A DNA stretch of 64,000 nt from Vandiemenella viatica (GCA_031002005.1 JARYHS010008074.1:9494924-9558923), one strand, 5' to 3'; positions 22,041 to 33,320 are shown, counted from the first letter of the stretch. Numbers and translations are program-made. Notes: generated from the sequence alone by a model not told the origin.

Positions 22041-22548
22041 GGATACCGACTATAAATAAAGTATGACACTTTATATTTGTGTTAAAGTAAGGTTAGCAAC
22101 CCTACGCCTTTGATCAGTGCGGCACATTTTAACATTATATTAAGTTACAATTTATTCAATAGAAGATCATGCTCACAATATTTTGAAAGTTAAAGAAAAT
22201 TGATATTGACTGACTTAACTGTCTAGTACCAGGTGACGCAATAGTAAAACTCACAGTGCGGATAATTGCAATTCGCAAAGTATTTATTTTGAGGATCCCT
22301 TCTTATCCAGTTACAAGTATATGTTTTCTCACACAAATCTTTATATTTTTTATACTGTATTATTTAGGTTTCTTCAGTTTTGATTCCTTTGGAATTACTG
22401 TTGTATCAATGATCACTATCGCAAATAGAATCTGAATTACTTGCCGTTGTTAACAATGTAAAAGAAAATAATGCATTTGAAAACTTCAATCTCAAAACGA
22501 CGAGAAACAGAAGAAACCACAAATTCTACATTTTTCAATCCACCGTTC
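22041..22548. other. Unassigned insertion in Harbinger copy 3
   Basis: Copy 1 is continuous across this point (about 12285), so roughly 510 bp were added or replaced here. It begins AGGGTAACGGATACC. No coding trace or terminal repeat recognised. Confidence 0.4.
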
Positions 22549-22766
22549 CGTTCAGAAACAACGGCGAGCGGACACGAGTCGACTACAGTATAACATCATG
22601 AATGGTCCCCTATTATCGCATCAAGTCCGATCAAAGGATACGAGCGAACAAAAAATCGCTTGCCGATAGGCACTTTTTCTTGAAGGAGGTTGTGAAACTA
22701 TCAGAACGGCGTTCAATTACGTGTAATTTATACCTTATTCAAAATATAATATTTTCGCATACTTTT

Positions 22767-23690
22767 TTTAATTTAGTTTAATTGCAATGGAGCACAGGCT
22801 CCGGTGGCAATTTCCCTACAAACCCATCTTCCCCCTATCCTGCACCCAACTAAATTTGCCCTCTACAAATTTTATCTTTAAATTCTTTCAAAATTTTCGA
22901 TAAATTATTCATCATTTCTCTTGGTAACTCATTCCAATCCCTGACACCCTTACCTAAAAAAGAGAATCTTCCCACACCCTTGTGCCTGAAATCGAGTGCC
23001 AGCTTGTGGTCATGGTCATCTTTTCCCTTCCATGCACTACTTTTCATACCTATTGCAATATCTTTCCATGCCTCATTGCCAGTATATGCACTGTACACTC
23101 CCATGACCCTCCTCATCCTCCTCCTGTCTTGCAATGAATCCCATTTCAGCTCCTTTATCATATCAGTCACTTATTGCATTCTGCGATAATTTCCAGAGAC
23201 AAATCTAGCAGCCCTTTTTTGCACCCTCTCCAGCTCCTGTATTTGATACGTAAAATGAGGGTCCCATACTACACTAACATATTCGAGCAATTGTCTCACC
23301 AAAGTTTTGTAACCCAATTCTTTTACTTCTCCCGTACATCCCCTCATCACTCTCTCCAACAAGTGAAGAACTTTGAAACCTTTTCCTACCACCTGTCCAA
23401 TGTGTCCAGCCCATGTTATCAAAAGTAATGCCATGACATTTACATTTCAAGTCTTCAGCAAACAATTCTTTCCCCACCTTATATTCATAATTAACCTTTT
23501 GTTTTTTATTTGTGTATCTAATAAGCTGACTCTTCTTTGCATTTATCTTCATTCCATGTTTACCAACCCAACTAGATATCCTGTCCAGATCACCCTGCAA
23601 CTGTTTACAATCCTCTATCGTTTTTGATTCTTTATCATATATATAATTTCTGTAAGGTGTTTTTTGACGCAAGCCATTGTCTCCCTTCAT
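22767..23690 (-). mobile_element. LINE (family C), copy 2
   Basis: Reverse orientation. The 3' tail is at 22767-22850. Coding blocks toward higher coordinates match copy 1: DWNELPREMMNNLSK, KSSAWKGKDDHDHK, RVQKRAARFVSGNYRRMQ, LLEYVSVVWDP, KCKCHGITFDN, and WVGKHGMKINAKKSQLIRYT near 23530. The copy 1 stop before YTNKK is absent here, but a stop and a shift occur near 23180 and 23410. The part upstream of EDCKQLQGDL no longer resembles the FADD motif. It ends against the satellite array at about 23690. Confidence 0.88.
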
Positions 23691-25240
23691 ACCTAACCAA
23701 AATCAATGATTTAGGTGTCATATTAAATCTTATGGTCTCCACCTTGGTCACATTATATTTTAAGATAGATTTTTTTCAGAATTTGACCTTTAAAGGGCAA
23801 AAATGCTGTTTTTTGTGTTAAGAGATATTTATCTCCCTGGATACCTATCTGAAATCGTTTATAGAAGCATCATTTTAAATATTATGATCTCCGCTTTGGT
23901 GGCATCATAAATTAAGACAGGAACTATTCGAAATTCTACCTTTAAAGGGCAAAAATGTCAATATTTTTAAAATGCTTTTTTGTGTCTCGAGCGATTTAAC
24001 TCTCTGCATATCTAACCTAAATTGATAAATGAAGTTGGATTATGAAGAGTAATGTCTCGGCTTTGGTGACATCGTATATATTTTTTTTTTTTTTTTTGGA
24101 ATTCAACCCTTAAAGGGAAAAAGTACCATTGGTTTCACAACACATTTTTGTGTCACGAACCATTCATCTCCCTTAATACCTAACCAATATAGATAAATGA
24201 GGTATCGTATTAAAGAGTAAGGTCTCCGCCGTGGTAACCTTAGATTTTTAGAAATTAATTTTTCGTAATTCGACCCTTAAGGGGCAAAAATCTCAATATT
24301 TTTAAAATTCGTTTTTTGTGTCTCTTCCCATTTATCTTCTTGATTATCTAACCGAAATCCATAAATGAAGTAGGATTATGAGGATTAGTGTCTCAGATTT
24401 GGTGACATCATATACTAAAAGCATTTTTTCTGGGAATTGAAACCTTAAGGGGGAAAAGTATGAAGGGTTCTTCAACGCATTTTTGTGTCACGAGCCATTT
24501 ATCTCCATTATTATGTAACCGAGATAGATAAATAAGGTATCATTCTAAAGATTAAGGTCTCCGCTATGGTCACATCATGTTTTAAGAATGGAATTTTCTG
24601 AATTTAAATCTTAAAGGGCAAAAATATCAGTATTTCTAAAATACGTTTCTGTGTCTCGAGTCATTTATTTCCCTTGATAATTAAACAAAATTGATAAACG
24701 AGGTATCATTTTAAAGACTGAGGTCTTCGTAATGTCTTCGATTGGTTACACCACATTTTAAAGAAAGGAATTTTTCAAAATTCGACCCTTAAAGAGCAAA
24801 AGTATTAATATTTCTACAATGTATTTTTCCATCACGAGCCATTTATCTACGTTGATAGTAACCGAAAATCGATAAACGGGGTATCGATTAAAATATTATA
24901 TTACCCGTTTTGGACAGATCATTTTTTCTTTTTTTTACTTCACTTGATGCCTAACCGAAATCGGTAAATGAGGTATCATTTTGAAGGTCAAGGTGTCTGC
25001 TTTGGTCACACCATATTTTATGAAAGGATTTTTTTTTTTTTTAAATTTGACCCTTGAGGGGCAAAAGTATCAATATTATTTTTACAACATGTTTCTGTTT
25101 TTTATATTACGAGCCAATTACCTCCTTCGATACCGAAATCGATAAATGGCATATCATTTTAGAAATTAAGGTATCCAATTAGGTAAATTCATAAATTAAG
25201 AAAGAATTTTTTTGAATTTGATGCTTAAAGTGTCACGTGT
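23690..25240 (-). repeat. Degenerate 168-bp satellite array, array 1
   Basis: About nine diverged units. The marker CTTAAAGGGCAAAA (reverse of the CCCTTTAAGGGTCGAATT marker at array 2) recurs near 23789, 23940, 24108, 24275, 24444, 24610, 24787, 25050 and 25225, mostly 165-177 bp apart; one longer gap implies an unreadable unit. Each unit also has CATTTATCTCC, ATAAATGAGGTATC and AAGGTCTCCGC blocks. The units are too diverged to be a recent amplification. Confidence 0.85.
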
Positions 25241-25639
25241 ATCAAACAGTTCAGAGCTAAGTCCTCAGACTGCAAGCAGCAGTATCGCTGAGATTTCAAT
25301 AAACTGTTTTTTATACAATAAGTAGCTTTTCGGATTTTTTTTCTGTTATGGAAACATTTTTGATTGCTGTACAATTCCAGTGTAAACATTTTATTCGCAC
25401 AGCAGCACATACCACAGATATGTTGATATGCTTTGTGCATTTTGTTCAGGTTGGTTGTATTCTGTTAGGGTCAGTGACAGTTTGTCGTACATACAGTGTG
25501 TTTTAAATTTTCCTAACTGTTTCGTAATATGTTTTGATGCGTACCTATTACACTATACAAATAAATATTTGCTAAAAAGTGTGGTACTAATTTTAATTCT
25601 ATTATAAGCTCTCAACCTCACTATTCATTGTATTTTGTT
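25241..25639. other. Unassigned sequence between satellite and Harbinger piece
   Basis: No repeat or coding trace. An open frame on the minus strand (25225-25440, 71 codons) shows no known domain. Confidence 0.35.
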
Positions 25640-26017
25640 AACGAAATTTTCGCACGGGTCGTCTAGTAATAATATAATAAAGTATAGTTGGCAACCCTAA
25701 CGTCACATACCGTCTATCATAACAAAGACATTTCATGTGTCATCCTCTAGAAATTCCGGAAATATTCACCATCCAACAACGTCTAAGATGTCTAATGAGA
25801 CTTGATCTTATGCCTTTGTAAATATAACTGATTGGCATGCGTTTGTTCCTAGGCTTTTCGTACAGTGTCAAGCAGTGAGGGTTACACCAAGAATTTGTGG
25901 TTTTGATAAATTTGGGCCATACATATTTAATTTCAATATTAGAACGTTAACAATATTTGTAACTAACTAATTTTATTACTAGTATTACTATTAAATGGAA
26001 CGTACAAATTTCAGAGC

Positions 26018-26795
26018 AATTTCGCCGAATTTGTGCGTGAAATCCTGTCGAAAATATGAACTACATTGAAGTAAATGAGACCGCCGAGATTTCACGCAGC
26101 GGGAAGTGGGAATAGGCGCGACTTCAAGGTCGCCCGCAGCAAATGAGCTCGGGCCTATTGGGCAGCGGGATTTCACGCTGGCGGGAAAACACGCCGCTGT
26201 GACTTACTCTTGTTTCTTCGTTATTTTATATTCACTAATATAATTCCATACAGTCGTAATGACCTAGAGATTGGGTTTTCATTGGCTGCGCATTCCGCCC
26301 CTATTGAAACCGCTCTCACCTAACCCGACAATCCTGCCGGGTAAAGGGGAAGGGAATCCGAACCACAGAAGCGTTGTGGTGTACTCCACTTTACAAAGCA
26401 AGCTGTGGCATAGGTGAAGGTCGGGTTAAGCGCCTTTGAAAATCCCCGCTGAGACAGGGATTCGAACCGGGGACCTTTCGATCTTCAGTCAGACGCCTTA
26501 ACCACTGAGCCACCAGACCGCTCAGTGCTTAGGTAGTGAACGTATAATACTAGAAGTGCAAAAACACCTCTTTTTGTACGACTTAAAACACTCGGATTGT
26601 AAAAACAGAAGATGACTAAACCTTTCTAGCGGGAAAAATTGCTGGTGTGTGCACGCGCGTGATAGGATAGGCGTGTTTCTCACGCGCGGGAAGAAAACGC
26701 CAGTGTGTTAATATCTGCAGGATTTCCAGTTAGCGGTTTTTCCCCGCTAGGTCTCTGCGTGGAAACACGCCAGTGTGGCCGTAGTATATGAGCGC
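26018..26795. mobile_element. GC-rich MITE-like remnant split by a SINE
   Basis: The motif GCGGGAAAACACGCCGCTGTG (26178-26198) recurs in altered form at 26690-26712 and at 26757-26785 (GTGGAAACACGCCAGTGTGG, ending GCCGTAG). Blocks of GCGGGAAG and TTTCACGC also repeat. The right end reads, reversed, CTACGGCCACACTGGCG, a style of terminus seen in DNA transposons. The left end is not clear and no target duplication was found. Confidence 0.4.
26250..26525 (-). mobile_element. tRNA-derived SINE (SINE-2) with a tRNA-Phe-like head
   Basis: Minus strand: the head (26524-26455) contains TGGCTCAGTGG (A box), the loop CTGAAGA with anticodon GAA, AAAGGTCCCCGGTTCGAATCC (B box at 26468-26458) and then a GCGGGG stretch. 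The body runs to about 26250. The anticodon arm and variable region resemble tRNA-Phe, while the first bases do not form a tRNA acceptor stem with the body, so it is a SINE head and not a tRNA gene. Pol III transcription would start at the right edge. Confidence 0.7.
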
Positions 26796-27185
26796 CTGAT
26801 GTATTGTGATCCGCGAGGAAAGGAGAGGAGAAGGAAGTAGGCAGTGAACGGAGTGTTATCGAGTGTTATCGTGCTGCACAAGGAAGATATTCTGGTGACT
26901 ACGAAGCGTTGTTATGTTGGACATTGTTTGGTTTATTGTTTAGGGCTAGTGCTTTGTGACTTGTTGACGACCTGGCATTACTTTGGAACCCGGGAATACC
27001 TAACGGTGACAACAAGGAGGAGTTTAAGGGCGCGTCGACGGCGGGGTCATTAGCGGACAACAAGGGTTCCACTTGTAATCCTCACTGACCGACTTCAACG
27101 GCAACGACCCGGCATAAGTTAAATGATGCAGAATGGAAAAACACGTAGCGGAACGGACTCTGAAGGTTCCTGCTCAGACCGATAA
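26796..27185 (+). mobile_element. Probable 5' untranslated region of a LINE (family G)
   Basis: Non-coding sequence directly before the ORF1 start, including a repeated GAGTGTTATCG pair at about 26850-26872. The left limit is set only by the end of the MITE-like remnant. Confidence 0.4.
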
Positions 27186-28440
27186 ATGGATGACAACCGT
27201 TGGCAGCTAGACTATGGAGAAGAAGAGGAGTCGCCGTTCCTGACAGTTAAAACTAATAGAAAAGACAGCACCAAGAAAAGAAAACTATAAAAGACTAAAG
27301 CCCTACAAAAACCGTTGCAGCTAAGCGACAGATTTGAGCCACTGAGTACGAAAACATGTGAAAGCCAGGCTGATTGTCAAATGGACGATGTACCTTCTCA
27401 ACCAACAGAAATAGCTAAGCCTGCTGAAAACATTCTACCACCAGTTGTGATCGTGCACACAGAAAACTTTCGAGCAATGAATATCACAATTAAACAGCAT
27501 CTCAAAGGAAATTTGAAAGTCATCTATCGAGGAGAAACGCTGAAATATCACGTGGAAAATCTACACGATTACCATATCCTTGTGAAATTTATCAAAGAAA
27601 ACAAAATACAGTACTTCACGTATCAGATGTCTGAAAACAAACTACTACAGGTTGTGTTAAAAGGTTTACCATCTACAGTTAAGGCAGAAGAAGTCAAGGA
27701 AGAACTAATCGGACTAGGATACAATGTTATCTCATTGCATTAGTTCAAGAAAAGAGATACTAGCAGTAGGGAACTAATCCCCTTGCCAACCTTCCTCGTA
27801 TCGCTGAAACTTGGAATTTCGTCTGAAAAAATTTATGACAAAAAATCACTTATTTATACCAAGATACAAGTAGAACGATATCGCAACAGACTGGGACCTC
27901 CACAGTGCCAAAGATGTTAACGTATCGGACACACTGCACGATGCTGTTAATTGGCTTATCGTTGTGTGAAATGTGCCAATCTGCACTCCACAAACCAGTG
28001 CACGCTTTCAGATAACCAAAGGGCTACCTGCGCAAACTGCGGTGGTAACCATGCTGCATCATGGAAAGGGTGCAGCATCTACCAAAATGCCCAACAACCT
28101 CCGAAACCAAGAAGCCAAAGAAACAACGAACAAGAAAAATACAACAGGCAGCAGACTCCAGCTATTACAAGTAACCAATGGCAAGCACAACCACCGGTGG
28201 CAAACAGATACCGGAACCAAGAATCAGAAAGATCACAGGACTCGCAACGACGCTTTGAGCGGAAATCATACGCTGATGCAGCTGCAGGACGGAACGTGCA
28301 TCAAATGCACAACGAAAACTCAAACTCCTACAAATGGGAACCACCCAACCTTACGTTCACAAATGTCCTCTCAGTCTCACCCAGAAATCCACCACCCGCG
28401 AAAGCCACGCCAGGGAGCGGGTCCGGAAGAACTACCTGCC
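27186..28440 (+). pseudogene. LINE ORF1 (gag-like, zinc knuckles), family G
   Basis: One frame throughout from ATG 27186 (MDDNRWQLDYGEEEE), with in-frame stops near 27288, at 27741-27743, and near 27917 and 27947. A basic stretch is followed by an RNA-binding-like region (TENFRAMNITIKQHLKGN, YHILVKFIKENKIQYFTYQM, LKGLPSTVKAEEVKEEL), as in the pre-zinc-knuckle domain of Jockey-type ORF1 proteins. Three CCHC knuckles come next (CQRC-stop-RIGHTARC, CVKCANLHSTNQC, CANCGGNHAASWKGC) and a Gln/Asn/Arg-rich tail. ORF1 proteins coat the element RNA. No ORF2 (endonuclease, reverse transcriptase) follows. Substitutions to stops and no frameshift suggest moderate age. Confidence 0.82.
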
Positions 28441-30564
28441 ATTACAGCGTGTATGGTGAGGCTAGGCATACTTCGCCATCCGTTATGATCCCGCTGGTAG
28501 CGACGGGGACTCGGCGGCCGCCACGAACCAGGCCAAAGGGGAACCTGACGGTATAGCTATAGCCGTAAAACTAACGCCGCGCGCACCCCACCTCACCCGC
28601 CCCGCAGGGGACAGAGCGGAATCGGTAGCAACCAAGCACAGCGCAGTCCAACACTTGGCGCTCGTTCCCCCGCACCCAACCGAAAGCGCAAGTGATCCTA
28701 GTGGACGTTGCACCGCACCCGACCGGGCGCCACTGATGGAAGCAGTTTCCCGCTCACTCGTCCTAGCTTCGCAGAGCACCATCGCAGGGCACTATCACGC
28801 CACAGCACACACAACAACACAGCGCTCACTGGTGGAGCTACCCAACCCAGGTAGATGGTCGGATCCATGCGCTACAAATCCCCACATACATAGAGGATCT
28901 ATTATGACAGCAAGAGGCAGTGCACACCGGCTGCCAGGAGCACTACTTTCCCGCTATCACCGAGACCACGCGCCGCAGCACAGTCACACACGACATGGCG
29001 GAGACATTAGGCTATGGACGGACATTCATGACATTGGTGCACTTTCAACGTCGCACGCTGGCTTACCGGAACTGTACGTCGTTCCACAGCAGAGTCGCGT
29101 CACCTCTCCGCACCTAAGGTCTAACCGCCGGGAGCGGCAGAGGGGAAACGAGTCAACCTCCGCCACGCCATTGGACTAACCGCCAAGGGCGGTGGCTCTG
29201 ATTGCATAACCGGCGCGGCGGCACGAGGCAACACTCTTCGTGACTACATTCTGTCCAGACTTCATCAACCAGGCACCTTGACAACTAGCACAGAAAATAG
29301 CATATACCGGTGGCAGAGAGTGCCAATCCACCAGATACCTGATCTCTGACCCCAGCAGCAGCCATCTGCGAAAACCCAGGTGACCGCTGGCGTTGTTAGA
29401 TCACGCCAGCTTACCCGTACCGGCCGTCGCCTCCCATCGCAATCGCGTCACCTAACTGCACCTTAGGTCTTACCGCCATGAGCAGCAGAAGAGGGACAAA
29501 CCTTCTAATCCACATCCATTGGTCTTACCACCTAGGAGTTAGAAAAGGATGCATACCGGCGGGAGGGAGCACCACTTTCATCTCTCTATGACCCCAGTCT
29601 TCCGTAAACCAGGTGTACCGGTCCGTTGTTCGGTTCATACCGGCGGAAGGGGGAACCACTTCACCTGATTACCGACGCCGCATCCTCAGCCGAATACCGG
29701 AATAAGACCACCACCTACAACGACGGACGCTGGCTTACCGGTACCGTGTGTCTCCTTGAACCCCGACCGATCCACGACCCAAAGGCCGCAGTGCTGGTTT
29801 AATCGGAGCATCGCAATCCCGGCGGCAGGGAGCATCACTTCCCTAGCAGCACATTCACGATATATACTGCAGGTATCACTCTACCGAAAGAAGCAGGAAC
29901 GCAACTGGCCTGAGCCATCAAGTAGAGTCACACTAGACTCACACTCAGAAACCTCGGTACTTCAGTTTCGCCGATCTACATGGTCCAACCACGTGTCACT
30001 TGTACTGGTTTAACCGGAGAACCTGGGCACTGGTACTGGCAGCGAGAAGGAGGCAGCAGCACAGGGAGCATACCGACGGTGAAGGGTTCCACTTCACTCG
30101 ACTATGATCCCAGTGTTCCGGTGCGAGGACTTCCGTTCTGCAGGGTAACCCCAAGTCACCTGAACGCCAGGCCAAGTCGGGGTGGTGACCGCTGCGTGCG
30201 ACCCGGAACATCGGAACAGTGTGCATTCCCGGTAGCAGGGTGCACCACTCCCCTGTCAGCACGTTCAAGATGTATACTGCTCAGACCTGTCTTCGACGCC
30301 CCAAGAAGCTCAATATGACTGAAGTCACCTTGGTACTCTTCTTAGCGAAGCTACCCTCACAACGTATGAAGAGTCACCGTCTGGGAAATTTTAGTGAACC
30401 CCTACCGCACATCTGATTGCCCACGGGTCTACGCCCTTTACCAAGAGAACCATTGCCCTGGGACCGGGTAGTCAACGCAACCTCGGCTTTGAGGGTACAC
30501 ACGTGCGGTCTGCCTAGGGCGAGTCTTCGGATACCAGGACTTGATCACGGTCAAGTCCCGAAAC
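28441..30564 (+). mobile_element. GC-rich non-coding region homologous to element B
   Basis: Starts about where ORF1 ends and shares blocks with element B (GGTGAGGC, CCACGAACCAGGCC, GCAACCAAGCACAGC, in order). From about 29100 to 30250 there are irregular repeats of a block such as ATACCGGCGGNAGGGAGCAC (29553, 29637, 29817, 30068, 30227) and of TAACCGCC or TTACCGCC. All long frames here are composition shadows without domains. It continues after PLE2 (33552-34480). Confidence 0.5.
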
Positions 30565-30624
30565 CTCAATTGACTGATAACAAATCTTCTCGGTTTGCAG
30601 CCGGATTTTATTACAAAGCGACAA

Positions 30625-30657
30625 GCTTTGGGCAACTAGCTCAGTAGCCATCTTCAG
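30625..30657 (-). ncRNA. Hammerhead-like core, PLE2 left arm
   Basis: Minus strand: CTGAAGA, then stem II GGCTAC paired with GTTGCC across a TGAGCTA loop, then CAAA where GAAA is expected. The right arm has the intact GAAA but a damaged stem, so the pair implies an ancestral core with a perfect GGCTAC/GTAGCC stem. Confidence 0.5.
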
Positions 30658-30767
30658 GTCGATTATGTATCGGCGATCTTGCCGTTACGAATACCAGGCG
30701 TTTACTAGTGTCGCTTAGCAACCTCACGACGCTCGCAGTCCTGCTTCTCTGTGATTGGTCGAGGCGC

Positions 30768-30876
30768 CGGCCACATCCAAGTGCTTACTACACTCACCGT
30801 TGCTTAACTGCTGGAGCTCAGCTGTGGCGGTCACCCATCCAAGTTCTCACCACGCTCAGCGTTGCTTAATTGCCGG
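30768..30876 (-). promoter_or_regulatory. Two 5S-rRNA-like modules, PLE2 left arm
   Basis: Minus strand, module 1 (30876-30824): AATTAAGCAACGCTGAGCGT, then GAACTTGGATGGGTGACCGCC. Module 2 (30812-30768): AGTTAAGCAACGGTGAGTGT, then GCACTTGGATGTGGCCGG, which has lost part of box C. See the right arm for the better copies. Both point outward, away from the coding region. Confidence 0.75.
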
Positions 30877-31089
30877 AGTCTAGGTGTTGTGGCACGCAAC
30901 CAATAGGTACCACAGTCAGGAAGTCGTCGAGACCGCGCCCTGATTGGTGGATTGGCTCCCTCTCACTTGACTGTCCACACTCCACCGGATCGCCGGCAAT
31001 CAGGGAACGTGGCAATGATATAATGATAAAAACGCCCGGGAATTATATCATTGCAATTTGGAGCTTGCTGCCATACTGTCGCCGGCCTC

Positions 31090-32979
31090 CTGGGATTGGG
31101 TGGATACTGCTACGTCGGCTCAGGCGAACCTGGAGTTTGACAAGACATCAGTCAGACAGGTTTCAAAAATTTAACCGCCTGTCACGATATCAGCGTCCGG
31201 CAGAGGAACAAAGTTCTAGACACACAATAGTCAACTGAATTACAGCTGGACGAAGCAACTGAGAAAGTGTTATCCAAAGGGTTAAACTTCGCCCCAACTC
31301 CTAAAACGGTCCCAGTTAAATATATCATCTGTGCAGTTGAATTGGACGCACGCATGCTTCCGGCAGATTCGGCCGAGGAAATTCGGAGGGAAACATGCAG
31401 GGTTCTGGAGAGAGCCAAACCTCCAAAGTCAAATATAACAAAATCTGAACACATGGCCCTATGAGCATTACGGCAGAATCATGAAATTATGGTCTTACCA
31501 GCGGACAAGGGTTATGCTACTGTCCTTATTACTGCTAAAATATACGAGACCAAGGTAACAAAGCTGCTTAATGACACTGCTTACAAGCCGCTCAATGAAG
31601 ACCCAAATTCGAAAATAGAAAGAAAGGTAACGGCACTTCTAAAGAAGACGTGTTTTCCATCGGAAGTCGTCAAGGGTCTTCGACCTCGTGCTGCCAGATC
31701 ACCTGGATTCTATGGTCTGCCAAAAATTCACAAGGAGGACGTCCCTTTACTGCCTATTGTGAGTACCATTAGTAGTCCCACATATGGTCTGGCTAAATAC
31801 CTAGCTAGTATGCTTAGCTCTTACATAGGGGAAGGTGCTCACCATGTTGTGAACTCAACACAAATTGTCAGTGTTCTTCAAAAGATGCACCTGTCGTAGA
31901 CTGATATTATGGTCAGCTTTGATGTAGTCTCACTTTTTCCTAGAGTTCCACTGAAAGACAGTTTGCAGTTGCTACTAAATAACTTTGAATCTAGCATTGT
32001 TGATCTTTTTGAGCTGGTCCTTACATCCACTTACTTTACCTACGGTAGAGATTTCAATGAACAGACGGATGGTGTGGCAATGGGGTCACCTTTGTCTCCT
32101 GTTTTTGCCAATCTGTTTATGGAACATTTTGAGAGTATAGCAATAGAAAGGTCTGTTCTGAAGCCGGCAGGTTTCTTCCGTTATGTGGATGATACATTTT
32201 TTGTTTGGCCCCATGGGATCAGCAGTCTACATGAATTTCTGGACCATCTCAATGGGATTCACCCAAACATACGTTTCACGATGGAACTAGAAGAGAATGG
32301 TATCTTGCCTTTTTTGTACATTCTCATTCGGCGAAAATCAGATGGGACTCTTTCTCATAGTGTGTATAGAAAACCTACTCATACGGACCGTTACTTTCGT
32401 GCCGAAAGCTTCCAACATCCGGCTCAGAAAAATGCGGTATTGTACACACTGGTGCATAGAGCGAAAAAAATCTCTGATGCCGACAGTCTGCCGACGGAAC
32501 TGGAACATCCCCATATTAAGTTCAGGAGAAATAGATATTGTAACTGATAAATAGAAAGGGCACTGCAAAAAACGCCAAACAAACAGGCAATGGAACCTAA
32601 AGAACGGTATAAAGATCTGGCATTTATCCCATTTGCTGGTAACATATCAGGGAGAATAGGCAGGATACTAGTTCGACATGTTATTAAGAGCATATTTCGA
32701 CCTTCTGCCAAAATACGTGACCTGTTACATTCTGTGAAGGACGACTTGGGGCTGAAGACGCCGGGCGTATATTGTATACAGTGTGATTGTAGAAAATCTT
32801 ACACTAGACAGACCGTACGCACAATCAAGGCCCGTGTGGCGGAACATCAACGCTACATTCGGCTTTTTCAGATGGAGAAATCTGCTGTTGCCCATCATGT
32901 AATTGAAAATGGCCACAGAATGGATTTTGACAACGTGAAGGTTCGTTCTTTTAGGAATCCGTGGTTAAAGAAGCAATAG
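31090..32979 (+). pseudogene. Penelope reverse transcriptase with GIY-YIG endonuclease
   Basis: The start reads SDRFQKFNRLSRYQRPAEEQ in one frame; a +1 shift near 31238 leads to LDEATEKVLSKGLNFAPTP, then one frame to the end with stops at 31462, 31897 and 32545-32551. Order: LPADKGYATVLI; GFYGLPKIHKEDVPLLPIVS; RT motif A FDVVSLFPRVP (31921); VAMGSPLSPVFANLFMEHF; catalytic YVDD in FFRYVDDTFFVW (about 32172-32208); SHSVYRKPTHTDRYF (thumb); a linker; and the GIY-YIG domain GVYCIQCDC followed by KSYTRQT, where YIGQT is expected. The YIG part is therefore mutated and the nuclease is probably dead. Penelope RTs are related to telomerase and prime at nicked DNA. The ORF stops at 32979. Confidence 0.92.
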
Positions 32980-33209
32980 AAATACAGTTACATGAGAACC
33001 TGGTTAACCGTGACATGGGTTATTTGCTGAGCAACGCTTGGAAACCAGGGTTATCTATACTGTGCCGGCCACGTTCCCTGATTGCCGGCGATCCGGTGGA
33101 GTGTGGACAGCAAAGTGAGAGGGAGCCCATCGACCAATCAGGGCGCGGTGTCGACGACTTCCTAACTGTGGTACCTATTGGTTGCGTGCCACAACAGCTA
33201 GATTCCGGC

Positions 33210-33320
33210 AGTTAAGCAACGCTGAGCGTGGTGAGAACTTGGATGGGTGACCGCCACAGCTGAGCTCCATCAGTTAAGCAACGGTGAGTGTGTTAAGCAC
33301 TTGGATGGGTGACCGGTGCC
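33210..33320 (+). promoter_or_regulatory. Two tandem 5S-rRNA-like internal promoter modules, PLE2 right arm
   Basis: Module 1 (33210-33254): CAGTTAAGCAACGCTGAGCG, then GAACTTGGATGGGTGACCGCC. Module 2 (33271-33316): CAGTTAAGCAACGGTGAGTG, then GCACTTGGATGGGTGACCGG. In animal 5S rRNA the same order (AGTTAAGCA, a GC-rich gap, TACTTGG, ATGGGTGACCGCC) covers about positions 48-95, that is box A, the intermediate element and box C of the type 1 Pol III promoter. The 5' third and the 3' end of 5S rRNA are absent, so these are not 5S genes. The role as promoter is inferred. They face outward in both arms. Confidence 0.8.

Larger units (their letters stand above)
18371..26016 (+). mobile_element. PIF/Harbinger-like element A, copy 3 (in pieces)
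   Basis: Pieces in copy 1 order: 18371-18794; 21743-22040; 22549-22766; 25640-26016. Between them lie PLE1 (18795-21742), about 510 bp of unassigned sequence (22041-22548), LINE C copy 2 and a satellite array. The last piece stops at AATTTCAGAGC without the terminal repeat. Most of its length is later insertions, so it is an old copy. Confidence 0.65.
30577..31025 (-). repeat. PLE2 left inverted arm (pseudo-LTR)
   Basis: Reverse copy of 33060-33504, with small indels. In outward order (minus strand): CGTTCCCTGATTGCCGGCGA near 31015; a first 5S-like module (30876-30824); a second 5S-like module (30815-30768); GATTGGTCGAGG; then a hammerhead-like core near 30657-30625. Confidence 0.9.

Noticed and set aside
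26455..26524. tRNA-Phe gene (minus strand)
   Set aside because: Anticodon arm and B box fit, but the acceptor stem does not close and a SINE-like body follows, so it is called a SINE head. The CTGAAGA there is the anticodon loop, not a hammerhead core.
28483..29179. Open frames of 99 and 174 codons after LINE ORF1
   Set aside because: Pro/Arg/Ser-rich shadows in GC-rich non-coding sequence; opposite strands both open.
33204..33320. Genuine 5S rRNA genes
   Set aside because: Each copy covers only the internal control region; the 5' third and 3' end are missing and both lie in retroelement arms.
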